Positions 16,608 to 24,716 of a stretch of DNA of 47,535 nt are shown here, one piece after another. Position 1 is the stretch's first letter, and each line of letters starts with the position of its first letter. Position numbers and translations under genes: made by a program. Under the pieces are notes generated by a model. That model was not told where the DNA came from. It worked only from the letters and a program-made list of their open reading frames with translations, and did no database searches. This stretch comes from CAKOSP01 sp964369625 (GTDB lineage Bacteria > Bacillota_I > Bacilli_A > RF39 > UBA660), in assembly GCA_964369625.1 (NCBI GenBank), contig CAYJFC010000008.1, forward strand, positions 1 through 47,535, given 5' to 3'.

Positions 16608-17549
16608 ATGGTTTTTGTATTTAAACCTAGTGAAAATGTAAAAAATAAAATAACTGAATATTATAAAGATTTAAAGAAAGATAAAGCACCTCCTTATGCT
16701 GTATTTCAAGCAATGGACGCTGACACTACTGTTACTTTATATGAAAGCGGTAAAGTTATGTTTCAAGGTATAAGTGCTGATATTGATGCCAATATTTGGG
16801 CTGCTATGGAAAAGAAAATTAATAATAGAGATGTATTAAATGAACAAAAAAATAAGAAAGACAAAAAAGAAAAGAAAGAACTTTCTAAAGATAATTCATA
16901 TGAGTATTTAAAACATATATCTACTATGGGATCCGATGAAGTTGGTACTGGTGATTATTTTGGACCTATTGTTGTATCTGCAGCATATGTTTCTAAGGAA
17001 AATATAGAAAAAGTAAAAGAAATTGGTGTTGGCGACTCAAAAAAAATAACTGATGATAAAATTAGAGAAATAGCTCCACTTTTAATGAAATTCATACCTC
17101 ATAGTACATTTTTATTAAGCAATGAAGATTATAATAATATAAAAAATTCTAATATGAATAAAATCAAAGCGATACTACACAATAAAGTATTATTAGCACT
17201 TTCAAAAAAAGATGATATTAATCCTGAAAAAATTGTCATTGATCAGTTCGTGAATTCGAAAAAATATTATGAATATATTTGTGATGCTCCTGAAGTATTT
17301 AATAATTTATTTTTTTTAACAAAAGCTGAAGATCAAGTATATTCTGTTGCAGTTGCTTCAATAATAAGTAGATATGTTTTTTTAGTAAAAATGAAAGAAC
17401 TTGGAGATGAACTTAATAAAATTATTCCTCTTGGAGCTAATAACATAGTTGATGAATTTGCTAAAAATTTAGTAGATGAATTTGGTGAAGAAATACTTAA
17501 TAAATATACTAAGAAAAATTTTAAAAACACAGAAAAAATACTAGGATAA
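16608..17549 (+). CDS. rnhC: Ribonuclease HIII
   Basis: The 313-residue protein has the N-terminal TBP-like substrate-binding domain (AVFQAMDADTTVTLYESGKVMFQG, residues 24-60), a Lys/Glu-rich linker (about 80-100) and the RNase H catalytic domain opening with GSDEVGTGDYFGP, which supplies the first acidic metal ligands; VIDQF and AEDQVYSVAVASIISRY carry later active-site residues. It removes RNA from RNA/DNA hybrids and ribonucleotide-containing DNA. A terminator overlaps its stop codon. Confidence 0.95.
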   Translation: MVFVFKPSENVKNKITEYYKDLKKDKAPPYAVFQAMDADTTVTLYESGKVMFQGISADIDANIWAAMEKKINNRDVLNEQKNKKDKKEKKELSKDNSYEYLKHISTMGSDEVGTGDYFGPIVVSAAYVSKENIEKVKEIGVGDSKKITDDKIREIAPLLMKFIPHSTFLLSNEDYNNIKNSNMNKIKAILHNKVLLALSKKDDINPEKIVIDQFVNSKKYYEYICDAPEVFNNLFFLTKAEDQVYSVAVASIISRYVFLVKMKELGDELNKIIPLGANNIVDEFAKNLVDEFGEEILNKYTKKNFKNTEKILG

Positions 17550-17563
17550 CTAGTATTTTTTTT
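17537..17563 (+). terminator. Terminator of rnhC
   Basis: AATACTAG (17537-17544) pairs with CTAGTATT (17550-17557), 5-nt loop, followed by a T-run. The stop codon lies in the loop. Confidence 0.8.
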
Positions 17564-18494
17564 ATGTGATAACTTCTAATACAAATTGTGTTAATGCAAG
17601 GGATTTATCTATTTGCCCTTTTTTTATTTTGGCATCTAGAATAGCTAGATGTTTAATATGCTTAAGTAATTCATTTTCATTATATAATAAAGAACTTTGA
17701 TAAATTTTATTTATTTGCCATTCCTGCATTTTTAATATTTTCATTATTTCGCTCATACCTTTTTTATTATTATATAATTTTTTTACTTCATAGGCATTTC
17801 TAAATTCTCTTGCTAATAATATTATTAACATAGTTGGTTCTACTTTATATATTTTTAAATCTCCTAATAATTTATATATATTATTAATATCCTTATTTAT
17901 AACAGCATTGGTAAAATGGAAGCTATTATCATCTAATGGTTTTGATATTATTTCCTTAGCTTTTTCAAAATCTATTTTTTTATTATCATCAAAATACAAA
18001 AACAATTTATTTAATTCATTTATAATTAAATCTAAATTCAAAGCATATAAATTTACTAAATATGATGATAATTTATAATCAAATTCATATTTTTCTTCTT
18101 TTATCTTTTGATTTATATACTCATAAATATTTTTGTAATCTATTGTTAAATTTATTAGATTATATTTTTCTTTAATTATTTTAACTGTTTTTTTTCTTGA
18201 GTCAATACTTTGAGATAAAAATATTATATTTACACCATTAATATTGGAATTAAAAAAATTAATTATTTTATTTTCTTCAATTTCATTTTTTTTCTTTGAA
18301 TCAAATAATGTACAATTTTTAACAACTATGTATTTATTTTCTTCAGAAAAAAAACTATATCCACACTCTTCTGTTAATATATCTACACTATTTTCTGATA
18401 AATCTAGTGTAATATACTTGTTTTTTTTAAATATATTATTAATTTCTTTTTTTAATAAATAATTTGATGTACTTGTTATTAAATGTATATTCAT
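17562..18494 (-). CDS. holA: DNA polymerase III subunit delta
   Basis: The 310-residue protein matches HolA/YqeN: a Rossmann-like N-terminal domain (MNIHLITSTSNYLLKKEI, VVKNCTLF, IIFLSQSIDSRKKTVKII), the mid region NLDLIINELNKLFLY, and a C-terminal helical collar domain (HFTNAVINKDI, LLAREFRNAYEVKKL, LDAKIKKGQIDKSLALTQFVLEV). Delta opens the sliding clamp in the clamp loader. The start is ATG 18494 after AGAGG; a possible start at 18539 lies upstream of the predicted transcription start. Confidence 0.9.
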   Translation of the reverse strand: MNIHLITSTSNYLLKKEINNIFKKNKYITLDLSENSVDILTEECGYSFFSEENKYIVVKNCTLFDSKKKNEIEENKIINFFNSNINGVNIIFLSQSIDSRKKTVKIIKEKYNLINLTIDYKNIYEYINQKIKEEKYEFDYKLSSYLVNLYALNLDLIINELNKLFLYFDDNKKIDFEKAKEIISKPLDDNSFHFTNAVINKDINNIYKLLGDLKIYKVEPTMLIILLAREFRNAYEVKKLYNNKKGMSEIMKILKMQEWQINKIYQSSLLYNENELLKHIKHLAILDAKIKKGQIDKSLALTQFVLEVIT

Positions 18495-18499
18495 ATAAA

Positions 18500-18516
18500 C
18501 CTCTACCCTAATTATA
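18500..18516 (-). promoter_or_regulatory. -10 element and Shine-Dalgarno of holA
   Basis: Minus-strand TATAAT (18516-18511) is followed by AGAGG (18504-18500); the predicted start is the first base of AGAGG. Leader about 10 nt. Confidence 0.5.
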
Positions 18517-18526
18517 AACCATAAAC

Positions 18527-18554
18527 TAAAAAAGAGCAAAACTATATTTGCTCT
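18527..18554 (-). terminator. Terminator of the comEA-comEC operon
   Basis: AGAGCAAA (18533-18540) pairs with TTTGCTCT (18547-18554), followed on the minus strand by a T-run. A second hairpin (CACTAC 18566-18571 with GTAGTG 18576-18581) sits between it and the comEC stop. Confidence 0.8.
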
Positions 18555-18591
18555 ATCTATCTAAACACTACTAATGTAGTGATATTATATC

Positions 18592-20580
18592 TTATGGTTT
18601 ATATTCGAAAATGTTATACATATTTTTATTTATTTTTATTAATATTGTGCCACTGCTACTAGTCACATATGTTTTAACATTTTTTAAGGCATCTAATACT
18701 TCTTTGTGGGGATGATTATAGATGTTATTTCTTCCAGCACTTATTAGTGCATACGAAGGGTTTAATTTATCGATAATATATTTATTTGTGCTTAAATTGG
18801 ATCCATGATGACTTATTTTTAAAAAATCGCATTCTATATTATTTTTATTTAAAATATTAATTGTATTACCTATCGTTATATCGCCAGGGAAAATAAAACT
18901 ATAATTATGTATATATAGTTGAAAAAATAAACTAGAATCATTCTCATCAGTTGATATATTTTGATTAAGATTATTAAAATTAAAATATTTTAAATTATAT
19001 TCAGTTGGAATATTATAATTTTTTATTTGTTTTTCTAAATCATTAAACTCATTATTGTTATACATTACACTTTTTATTTCAATATTTTCTATTAATGATA
19101 GTGCACCAAATGCATGATCGTAATCTCCGTGTGTAAGTATTAATAAATCTATTTTAGGTATACCTAAACTTTTTAATAACTTTATAGTATTAGTAGTAAC
19201 ATCATTAAAAATATTTCCCCCAGTATCAATTAAAACTACTTCCTTTTTATATGGACTGATTAAAAGTGTTGAATCTCCTTGCCCTATATCAATATAATAT
19301 ATATAATAATTACTATCTATTAAATTAATTGTTTTAATAAAAATAATTATTGTTAAACAAAAAAATAAATATTTATAGTTTAATTTTAAATACAAATATA
19401 AGAATATATAGTAAATATAATATATACTTTGATTTACTTTAGGGATTAATATATTAAATTTTAAATATTCTAAACTTATATTATTTAGCCATTCAAAAAT
19501 ATTTAAAATCCAAAATAATAAATTATCTGTAAATTTAAATATTATTGTAAATAACGATAATGGATAAATCAAAAATGTTATAATAGGGACAAAAATTATA
19601 TTGAGGATAATTGACATTATATTTATTTCATAATTAATATATGCTGTAATAGGTAAACTAGCTAAAAACGATATCAAAGAAATATTAAATATATTTTTCT
19701 TAGGTAAACAAATAATAAAAAACGTTATTATAAAAGAATATAAAAATGCTATATCATAAATATAAAATGGGTTATAAAATAATATCAAAATAGCTGATAT
19801 TATTAATATTTTTATTGATGATAATTTTAATTGTAATAATTCATTTAATGCTTTTAAAATAAAATATATCAAACACCTTAGTACTGACACTAGTATATTA
19901 GTTATAAGTAAATAACTGATTAAAAATACAATTATTATAGTGTTAGTTATATTTTTATTAACTTTTTTCAATATATATTCAAATATAAATATGTATATAC
20001 TAATATGCAGTCCTGATATTGCAAGTATATGCGCTATGCCATTATCTTGATAGACTTGATATATATCCCCTTCAAGATATGTTTTATTACCTAGTATAAA
20101 AGTATAAAGATAATTACTACTTTTAAATGTCTTTATATAATTAACTATGTTATTTTTAAGATTATAATAAAAATTGTTGTTTTCTTTTATGAAAATACTT
20201 TCTGCAGTAAAGGTGTAATATATTTTATTATTATATAAATATTTTTTATAATTAAAAGTGTTAGGTACAGTATTATTTATTAATTCCTTAATTTTGCCGT
20301 TAGCCTCAATTTTTTTACCATATAAATTATAATACTTATTAAAATCATTTTCATAATAATTAATAATAATTTTTTCATTTAAAGTTGTTTCTACATATAA
20401 TTTTAAAGAATCTTCATTTATTTCATAATTATATATTGTACCTTCAATGAAAGCTGTATTTATATTATATTTTGAATCATATTTCATTATTTTTACACTG
20501 AAAATAATATATATCAATAAAATGATAAGTATACATATATATATTAAATTAGATGCTAATAAGATTTTTAATCTTGTCAT
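18592..20580 (-). CDS. comEC: ComEC/Rec2 DNA-uptake channel
   Basis: The 662-residue protein has the three expected parts: an N-terminal membrane helix and OB-like domain (about 1-150), the multi-helix competence domain with the signature GIAHILAISGLHISIYIF (about 180-200), and a C-terminal metallo-beta-lactamase domain (IDIGQGDSTLLISP, LTHGDYDHAFGAL, KISHHGSNLS). ComEC conducts single-stranded DNA across the membrane; the C-terminal domain is thought to degrade the other strand. The start is taken at ATG 20580, inside the 3' end of comEA (32 nt overlap). The metal-ligand pattern HxDxDH is intact. Confidence 0.95.
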   Translation of the reverse strand: MTRLKILLASNLIYICILIILLIYIIFSVKIMKYDSKYNINTAFIEGTIYNYEINEDSLKLYVETTLNEKIIINYYENDFNKYYNLYGKKIEANGKIKELINNTVPNTFNYKKYLYNNKIYYTFTAESIFIKENNNFYYNLKNNIVNYIKTFKSSNYLYTFILGNKTYLEGDIYQVYQDNGIAHILAISGLHISIYIFIFEYILKKVNKNITNTIIIVFLISYLLITNILVSVLRCLIYFILKALNELLQLKLSSIKILIISAILILFYNPFYIYDIAFLYSFIITFFIICLPKKNIFNISLISFLASLPITAYINYEINIMSIILNIIFVPIITFLIYPLSLFTIIFKFTDNLLFWILNIFEWLNNISLEYLKFNILIPKVNQSIYYIYYIFLYLYLKLNYKYLFFCLTIIIFIKTINLIDSNYYIYYIDIGQGDSTLLISPYKKEVVLIDTGGNIFNDVTTNTIKLLKSLGIPKIDLLILTHGDYDHAFGALSLIENIEIKSVMYNNNEFNDLEKQIKNYNIPTEYNLKYFNFNNLNQNISTDENDSSLFFQLYIHNYSFIFPGDITIGNTINILNKNNIECDFLKISHHGSNLSTNKYIIDKLNPSYALISAGRNNIYNHPHKEVLDALKNVKTYVTSSSGTILIKINKNMYNIFEYKP

Positions 20581-21172
20581 AAGTTGCAGTTCCAATACCA
20601 GATACATTCATAATATCTTCTAAAACATTAAACAGACCATTATTTTGCCTGTACTCAACTATTGCAGCAGCTTTAGTATCACCAATACCAGGCAATTTAG
20701 TTAACTCTTCTTTTGAGGCTGTATTTATATTTATAATATTTTCCTCTTCATCAGTATTGGGGATATTAATTAAATTATTTTCATTATACTCTGGAATTAA
20801 TACTACATTTTCTTTTTCTATTTCACTTTCATCATAAACATAAATAACCATTTGATCTTCTAATTTTTGACTTAAATTTATATTAAATGTAACTGCAGTT
20901 TCAACAAATCCTCCTGCTTTATCAATTATTGTTTTTACTATATCACCTTCAGAAAATTCATATACTCCAGGAAAATTTACAGCACCTTTAACATCAACAT
21001 AATATACTTCCTCTTCGTTTTTTTGATCAATTGGTTCAATAGTTACTTCAGATTTATTCATATCAATTTTAACTTCATCATATTGAATATTTAAATATAT
21101 GCTAATAACAACTAATAAAGATATAGCACTCAATATACATATTATTTTATGTTCTTTTATAAAATCAAACAT
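20549..21172 (-). CDS. comEA: ComEA competence DNA receptor
   Basis: The 207-residue protein has one N-terminal membrane anchor (about 9-27), an SLBB/beta-grasp domain (YYVDVKGAVNFPGVYEFSEG, residues 57-110), a polar linker, and a C-terminal tandem helix-hairpin-helix (NINTASKEELTKLPGIGDTKAAAIV ... MNVSGIGTATYDKI) that binds double-stranded DNA. It is the full ComEA architecture of Firmicutes, on the outer face of the membrane. GAAAGGAGG precedes the ATG at tight spacing. It overlaps comEC. Confidence 0.95.
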   Translation of the reverse strand: MFDFIKEHKIICILSAISLLVVISIYLNIQYDEVKIDMNKSEVTIEPIDQKNEEEVYYVDVKGAVNFPGVYEFSEGDIVKTIIDKAGGFVETAVTFNINLSQKLEDQMVIYVYDESEIEKENVVLIPEYNENNLINIPNTDEEENIININTASKEELTKLPGIGDTKAAAIVEYRQNNGLFNVLEDIMNVSGIGTATYDKIKNLISI

Positions 21173-21225
21173 ATTCCTCCTTTCAATAATATATATACCT
21201 AAATATCATAAATTTCCTTTAAAAA

Positions 21226-21250
21226 ACAAAAAAATCTCTTAATAGAGATT
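21226..21250 (-). terminator. Terminator of gmk
   Basis: AATCTCT (21233-21239) pairs with AGAGATT (21244-21250); the minus strand continues with a long T-run. It overlaps the gmk stop codon. Confidence 0.85.
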
Positions 21251-21902
21251 ATAAATTATCAAAATGAGCAATGATTTGTTCATGTATTTCTTCTTCTTTT
21301 GTATCGATGACTAACTCTTCAATACGATCTACTCGACATTTTTCTGATAATAATATAGCATTAATTTTTGATACTGCTAGGTCAACTTCATCATTTATTA
21401 CTACATAATTATATTTATTTATTTCATTTATTTCTTTATACATAGTTGTAAATCTTTTCATTATTTGTTCTTTTGTTTCAGAGTTTCTTCCTAGTATTCT
21501 GTTTTTAATTTCTTCAACTGAAGGAGGCAATAAAAATATGAATATAGCGTTCGGATATTTTTCTTTTATTGTAACAGCACCTGCTATATCTATTTCTAAT
21601 ATAACATTCTTCCCTGTTTTAAGTTTATTATTAACGTCGCTTTTAAGTGTCCCATAATAATTATCTCCATGTACTACTGCATATTCTAAAAATTCTTCAT
21701 TTTCGATTTTTTTTCTAAACTCTTCTTTTGTTACATAATAGTAATCTACTCCTTCAACTTCGCCTTCCCTAGGAAGTCTAGAAGTTGCTGAAACCGATAA
21801 CACAAACTCTTCAGATAGCAATTTTTGAATAACTGTATGCTTACCAACCGCTGTAGGACCAGAAATTATTATTAAATCTCCATCTTTTTTTGTTCTTATC
21901 AT
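21249..21902 (-). CDS. gmk: Guanylate kinase
   Basis: The 217-residue protein has the P-loop ISGPTAVGKHTV (residues 13-24, the canonical GPSGVGK with Thr and Ala), the GMP-binding block SATSRLPREGEVEGVDYYYV, the VILEIDIAGA strand and FIFLLPPSVEEIKNRI. It phosphorylates GMP to GDP and also matters for (p)ppGpp balance. AAAAGGAG precedes the ATG. Two C-terminal tens of residues are slightly longer than in E. coli (207). Confidence 0.96.
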   Translation of the reverse strand: MIRTKKDGDLIIISGPTAVGKHTVIQKLLSEEFVLSVSATSRLPREGEVEGVDYYYVTKEEFRKKIENEEFLEYAVVHGDNYYGTLKSDVNNKLKTGKNVILEIDIAGAVTIKEKYPNAIFIFLLPPSVEEIKNRILGRNSETKEQIMKRFTTMYKEINEINKYNYVVINDEVDLAVSKINAILLSEKCRVDRIEELVIDTKEEEIHEQIIAHFDNL

Positions 21903-21939
21903 ATTACTTCTCCTTTTATGTATTAAATATTATAAAACA

Positions 21940-23100
21940 TTATGTCAATCTTTTCAATTCTTTTCGTACTTTGGCATCTTTGTTTTCAATAGCAACTCTT
22001 TGAACTACAAATAGCATCAATATGAAATTTATTGTAGAAGATCCTCCATAACTTAGAAATGGCAATGGAACTCCAGTAAGTGGTATTAGTGCTAATATTC
22101 CTAATAAATTTATTAATATATGCAGCATAAATAAACAAAAAGTTCCATAAGCAAGTATACTACATCTTAAATTGCTAGCATTTCTTGCTATTTTTAGTAA
22201 TCTAAATAGTAAAAAAGCATACATCAATATAACAATTATACCTGTGACAAAACCAAGTTCTTCAACAATTATAGGAAAGATAAAATCTGTATGACTTTCT
22301 GGTAAATATAAATATTTTTGCGTACTATTACCTAATCCAACACCAAATAAACCACCATTTTGCATAGCAATTAAACTATTACAAACTTGATAACCACTAG
22401 GCTCAGTGTACCTAGAACAAGGGTTACTAAATTCAAATCTTTGTAACTGTTTGCTATTTAAAATTTCTGCTCCCCCATATAAAATTGCAGCTACTAATAT
22501 AACGGCTCCTATACCAAGTATTTTCATAACTTTTAAACTATTATTATTTACTGTTGGAACACTTATAAATAGTAAAAAAGAAATAGATCCTAAAATAAAT
22601 GCTGATCCAAAATCTGGTTGCATTAAAATAAGCACTGCCATAAACAGACCAAATGCTAAAGGAATTAAATAAGGGTATATTATTTTTATATTGTTTCTTT
22701 GGAAAATATTATAGTATACAGCACTGAAAATTATAGCAAGTGATTTGGCAAATTCTGATGGCTGCAAACTAAAAAAACCTAAATCATACCAGCTTTGAGC
22801 GGAATTCGTTATAGAACCATAAATAAATAAAAATAAAAGTGAAGCTATTCCTATAGCTGATAGTGGTATAATAAATTTACTATATTTTTTAGTAGGAACT
22901 CGTAATATTATAAAAAATCCTACTATAAATGCTATAATGATAAACATTAATTGTCTGCTGAAGAAAAAAGATGAACTTACATTATATCTTAAAATAGTAG
23001 ATATACTTGATGATGAAAAAATCATAAGCAAACCAAAAACAGCGAATAATATTGTTACTGCTAGTAGTGTTTTATCCATTTTTGCAAAAAGTTTTTTCAT
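21940..23100 (-). CDS. ftsW: SEDS-family peptidoglycan polymerase, FtsW type
   Basis: The 386-residue protein has ten membrane helices and the FtsW signatures QPSEFAKSLAIIF, GYQVCNSLIAMQNGGLFGVGLG and YLPESHTDFIFPIIVEELGF, plus the C-terminal TGVPLPFLSYGGSSTINF. The YLPExHTDFIF block favours FtsW over RodA. SEDS proteins polymerise glycan strands from lipid II together with a class B PBP, so a peptidoglycan wall is expected. The start is ATG 23100 behind GCGAGGA; an in-frame start at 23127 lies upstream of the predicted transcription start. Confidence 0.9.
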   Translation of the reverse strand: MKKLFAKMDKTLLAVTILFAVFGLLMIFSSSSISTILRYNVSSSFFFSRQLMFIIIAFIVGFFIILRVPTKKYSKFIIPLSAIGIASLLFLFIYGSITNSAQSWYDLGFFSLQPSEFAKSLAIIFSAVYYNIFQRNNIKIIYPYLIPLAFGLFMAVLILMQPDFGSAFILGSISFLLFISVPTVNNNSLKVMKILGIGAVILVAAILYGGAEILNSKQLQRFEFSNPCSRYTEPSGYQVCNSLIAMQNGGLFGVGLGNSTQKYLYLPESHTDFIFPIIVEELGFVTGIIVILMYAFLLFRLLKIARNASNLRCSILAYGTFCLFMLHILINLLGILALIPLTGVPLPFLSYGGSSTINFILMLFVVQRVAIENKDAKVRKELKRLT

Positions 23101-23104
23101 ATAG

Positions 23105-23126
23105 TCCTCGCATAATAATTTTAACA
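23105..23126 (-). promoter_or_regulatory. Extended -10 and Shine-Dalgarno of ftsW
   Basis: Minus strand: TGTTAAAAT with TAAAAT at 23123-23118, then GCGAGGA at 23111-23105. The predicted start (about 23111) is the first base of that ribosome site. Confidence 0.5.
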
Positions 23127-23201
23127 CATATTTTATATATATTCAAAGTTTAAAATATATATAGACAAATATTATGTCAAAACTATTTATGCAACATAAG
23201 A

Positions 23202-23223
23202 TATACTAGAAAGAAAAAGGAGG
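23202..23223 (+). promoter_or_regulatory. -10 element and perfect Shine-Dalgarno of the YjcZ-like gene
   Basis: TATACT (23202-23207) is followed by AAAGGAGG (23216-23223), one of the strongest ribosome sites here. The predicted start is about 23214. Confidence 0.5.
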
Positions 23224-23229
23224 TTTATT

Positions 23230-23400
23230 ATGTATTACTACGGAAATAATGGTTACTACTCACCTACAAATTATGCTGGATATGCTGGATGTACAACTGG
23301 TTATTATGGCGGAGCTGCAATATGGATTGTTTTATTTATACTTCTTGTTATAATAATCGGTGCAGGATGGTCTTTTGGTAACAATAACTGTCAAAATTAA
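23230..23400 (+). CDS. YjcZ-like tiny transmembrane protein, 56 aa
   Basis: ATG at 23230 follows a perfect AAAGGAGG. The N-terminal 30 residues are rich in Tyr, Gly and Asn (MYYYGNNGYYSPTNYAGYAG), then one hydrophobic helix (AIWIVLFILLVIIIGAGW) and a short polar tail. This resembles the YjcZ/tiny_TM family of Bacillus, whose core is FALIVVLFILLIIVG. Family members are tiny membrane proteins, several of them made during sporulation; the role is unknown. It carries its own promoter and a shared terminator. Confidence 0.7.
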   Translation: MYYYGNNGYYSPTNYAGYAGCTTGYYGGAAIWIVLFILLVIIIGAGWSFGNNNCQN

Positions 23401-23408
23401 AAATAAAT

Positions 23409-23436
23409 AAAAGACTAATTTTATTTAGTCTTTTTT
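23409..23436. terminator. Bidirectional terminator after the YjcZ-like gene
   Basis: AAAAGACTAA (23409-23418) pairs with TTAGTCTTTT (23425-23434), followed by Ts on the plus strand and a T-rich stretch on the minus strand; the stop of the convergent gene lies in the hairpin. Confidence 0.75.
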
Positions 23437-24032
23437 AATTGTTTAATATATTTAATATCTTTTGTTATAGATTTAGATGCTATTGGATAAATACCTACAG
23501 TAAAAAGTAATGTTATAATAGCTGCAAGTTCTATATCTTGGTTAACTGTCACTTTAAAATCAGCATATGTTTCAATAATTTCAGAATTATAACTACCATA
23601 CATTTGAATATTAGTTACATTTGCAAGAGTTATATCTTTATCTTTGTAACTATCAGATTCTGGAGTAAATTTAAATATAGTCTTTTCAATATTTTCTAAT
23701 AATTGCATAAATTTAACATAGTTACCATTTTCATATGCAGTATATAGTAATAAGTAAGTTTCGTAATCCACTATATAATGATCTATTAACTTCAAATATG
23801 AATCATCGTCTTCAATCCAAGGATTATCGATTATTATAGTTATTTTATCATTTTCAAGTATTATATCAGAAACATTATTATTTGGTGGTAAAACAGTTTT
23901 AACCCTTGGAATTTGGCTATTATATCCCGTAATAGCCATAAAGGTTCCTGTAGCTACTAATAAACTCAATTTACTTATTATTTTTGTTTTTTGTCTTTTT
24001 ATTGTAGATTTAACATCATTTTTATTTTTCAT
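23421..24032 (-). CDS. Hypothetical membrane-anchored protein, 203 aa
   Basis: Not recognised. A basic N-terminus (KSTIKRQKTKIISK) leads into a hydrophobic segment (SLLVATGTFMAITGY, about 23-37) that could be a membrane anchor or uncleaved signal. Residues 40-165 are polar with acidic patches (NPWIEDDDSYLKLIDHYIVDYETYLLLY), likely outside the cell. A second hydrophobic helix (about 167-187) and a basic tail (KDIKYIKQLKKTK) follow, so both ends are probably cytoplasmic. GGGG lies before the ATG. It stands alone between the YjcZ-like and def genes. Confidence 0.7.
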   Translation of the reverse strand: MKNKNDVKSTIKRQKTKIISKLSLLVATGTFMAITGYNSQIPRVKTVLPPNNNVSDIILENDKITIIIDNPWIEDDDSYLKLIDHYIVDYETYLLLYTAYENGNYVKFMQLLENIEKTIFKFTPESDSYKDKDITLANVTNIQMYGSYNSEIIETYADFKVTVNQDIELAAIITLLFTVGIYPIASKSITKDIKYIKQLKKTK

Positions 24033-24111
24033 ACATTACCCCACTAATACAATTATATCAAATTTGTTACTAAAATATCAATAAATGCTTTTATTTTTTT
24101 ACATTTTTTAG

Positions 24112-24129
24112 TATAATACATTTGGTGAG
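24112..24129 (+). promoter_or_regulatory. -10 element and Shine-Dalgarno of def
   Basis: TATAAT (24112-24117) is followed by GGTGAG at 24124-24129; the predicted start is the first base of GGTGAG, giving a leader of about 11 nt. Confidence 0.5.
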
Positions 24130-24134
24130 AAGAA

Positions 24135-24686
24135 ATGAAGTTACCTAACATTAAAATATTAAATGAAAAAAATAATATACTAAGAAAAGTATCAAGTGAA
24201 GTTACTTTTCCACTTTCAAGTGAAACTAAAAAAATTATAGATGATCTTCTTTTATATTTAGAAATGAGTCAAAATGAAAAATATATAGAAAAATATAACT
24301 TAAGAGCAGGAATGGGTATGGCATTTGTTCAGTTAGGAATATTAAAAAGAATTTTTGTAATAGCTAGCGAAAATGAAGATGGTTCTTTTGAAAAACATAT
24401 TATCATAAATCCTAAAATTATAAGTCATTCATCTGAACTTATATATGTTGAAGAAGGAGAAGGTTGTTTAAGCGTTGACCGCGAAACTGAAGGAATCGTT
24501 CCAAGATTTGCAAGAATGACTTTAGAATATCAAGATATTTTAGGAAAAAAACAAACTATTAGAGTGCGTGAAGACATATCTATAGCATTTCAACATGAAA
24601 TTGATCATTTAAACGGAATTTTATTTACTGATAAAATTGATAAGAAAGACCCTTATAAAAATATTGATTCAATGAGAGCAATTTAA
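24135..24686 (+). CDS. def: Peptide deformylase (type 2-like)
   Basis: The 183-residue protein carries the metal-binding motifs of deformylase: EGCLSV with Cys111 and QHEIDH with His154, Glu155 and His158. The insertion between the first two motifs is the type 2 form of Firmicutes. Motif 1, normally GxGxAAPQ, reads GMGMAFVQ (59-66), so Ala-Pro are replaced by Phe-Val. Deformylase removes the formyl group from nascent proteins. A perfect-palindrome terminator follows. Activity is probable because metal ligands and the motif 1 Gln are kept. Confidence 0.92.
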   Translation: MKLPNIKILNEKNNILRKVSSEVTFPLSSETKKIIDDLLLYLEMSQNEKYIEKYNLRAGMGMAFVQLGILKRIFVIASENEDGSFEKHIIINPKIISHSSELIYVEEGEGCLSVDRETEGIVPRFARMTLEYQDILGKKQTIRVREDISIAFQHEIDHLNGILFTDKIDKKDPYKNIDSMRAI

Positions 24687-24716
24687 AAGAGATTATTAAT
24701 TAATAATCTCTTTTTT
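24685..24716. terminator. Bidirectional terminator between def and smc
   Basis: A perfect 15-bp palindrome (AAAAGAGATTATTAA at 24685-24699 and its complement at 24700-24714) with T-run on the plus strand. The smc stop codon begins beside it. Confidence 0.85.

Noticed and set aside
23194..23207. Possible sporulation sigma-K-like -10 (CATAnnnTA) upstream of the YjcZ-like gene
   Set aside because: The pattern is short and common in AT-rich DNA, no matching -35 is visible, and no sporulation sigma factor is in the window.
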